NCBI GenBank assembly: GCA_025435555.1
Contig: JAIWWG010000118.1
Location: 21,197-85,196 of the forward strand
Direction of reading: 5' to 3'
DNA length: 64,000 nucleotides
From: Chytriomyces cf. hyalinus JEL632
Lineage: Eukaryota > Chytridiomycota > Chytridiomycetes > Chytridiales > Chytriomycetaceae
A model generated the notes under the pieces. The model was not told where the DNA came from. It made no database searches and saw nothing but the letters and a program-made list of their open reading frames with translations. Positions 63,621 to 64,000 of this stretch are shown here, in pieces. Made by a program: the position numbers and the translations under genes. How positions within the stretch are numbered: position 1 is the stretch's first letter; the number at the start of each line of letters is the position of its first letter.

Positions 63621-64000
63621 TCAAATGGCAATTCCTTTAGCAGCCTTTGCTATGCTCGCTCTTTTTTGGCCGCGACTTTGGTTTTTAGTCGCTTTTCTTG
63701 GCTTGTGTTTCGGAGCACTTTGTGTGATATCCACGGCCGAATCAGCCAGGACCAGTTACGTGTTGTTTTGGAGCGATTTTTTCCGTCATTCGATTGCCAT
63801 GTTCGTTGCGCAAGATGTGGTAGTGATCCTCTGGTCGACTTTGTTACGATTCGGAAGCAAGCAACCTGAAGCACTGTTTGGTTTCTGATTTTGAGCAGTG
63901 TTTGATGACGAGAATCCCGTTTGCTTTTCATGTGTGTGGCCCTTGTGACAAACAGCAATCAGTGGTTCCAGATTTGATTCCTTGGCACTGGAAATTTTGG
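63621..64000 (-). pseudogene. Broken paralogue of the Lys/Ser-rich gene, partial at window edge
   Basis: The minus strand ends DSAVDITQSAPKHKPRKAT, KNQSRGQKRASIAKAAKG, closely matching the C-terminus of the protein at 61794-63235; the stop is at 63621-63623. A TAA lies a few codons before this match in the same frame and the upstream sequence has no matching frame, so this copy looks disrupted. An intron there cannot be excluded. It runs off the window. Confidence 0.55.

Overview
The window looks like nuclear DNA of a zoosporic true fungus, most likely a chytrid (inference). GT-AG introns of about 40-145 nt are frequent. An ADE2-type PurK-PurE fusion and a SKN7-type HSF/receiver protein are fungal markers. 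A talin rod remnant is not expected in Dikarya. F-box/ankyrin and F-box/LRR genes form small local families. UAA, UGA and UAG all end intact genes here, so the standard code fits.

Region 1 (0-23 kb) is mostly ordinary, compact and gene-dense: ADE2, an SH3-ankyrin OSTF1 homologue, a MARK/PAR-1 kinase, a coiled-coil protein, a Ser/Pro-rich protein, a SKN7-like regulator (with one apparent frameshift), then a two-HMG-box mitochondrial protein directly followed by the mitochondrial single-strand binding protein. Three F-box/ankyrin relatives in this stretch are broken or rearranged.

Region 2 (23-34.6 kb) is a two-gene secondary-metabolite locus. A dimodular nonribosomal peptide synthetase on the minus strand reads T-C-A-T-C-A and is divergent from an intact 1250-residue ABCC exporter. 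The two starts are 211 bp apart. The NRPS order is a circular permutation of A-T-C-A-T-C, and its frame is broken at several places in this assembly.

Region 3 (34.6-56.6 kb) is a decay zone: a THI4 remnant in an AT-rich block, a talin rod remnant, F-box/LRR genes with partial duplicates, minisatellites, a three-copy dispersed repeat, segmental duplications, a weak tRNA-like sequence and a GC-rich stretch with perfect hairpins. No gene that I could verify as intact lies here.

Region 4 (56.6-64 kb) is compact again: a REEP/YOP1-family ER-shaping protein divergent from SF3A2 across 70 bp, an SCYL2-like pseudokinase, and a Lys/Ser-rich protein with a broken paralogue at the right edge.

All exon joins were derived by hand from splice signals and frame continuity. 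Eleven genes totalling about 16.7 kb of coding sequence close without a lesion, which argues that the clustered frameshifts in the NRPS and the accessory genes are mostly real decay rather than uniform sequencing error.
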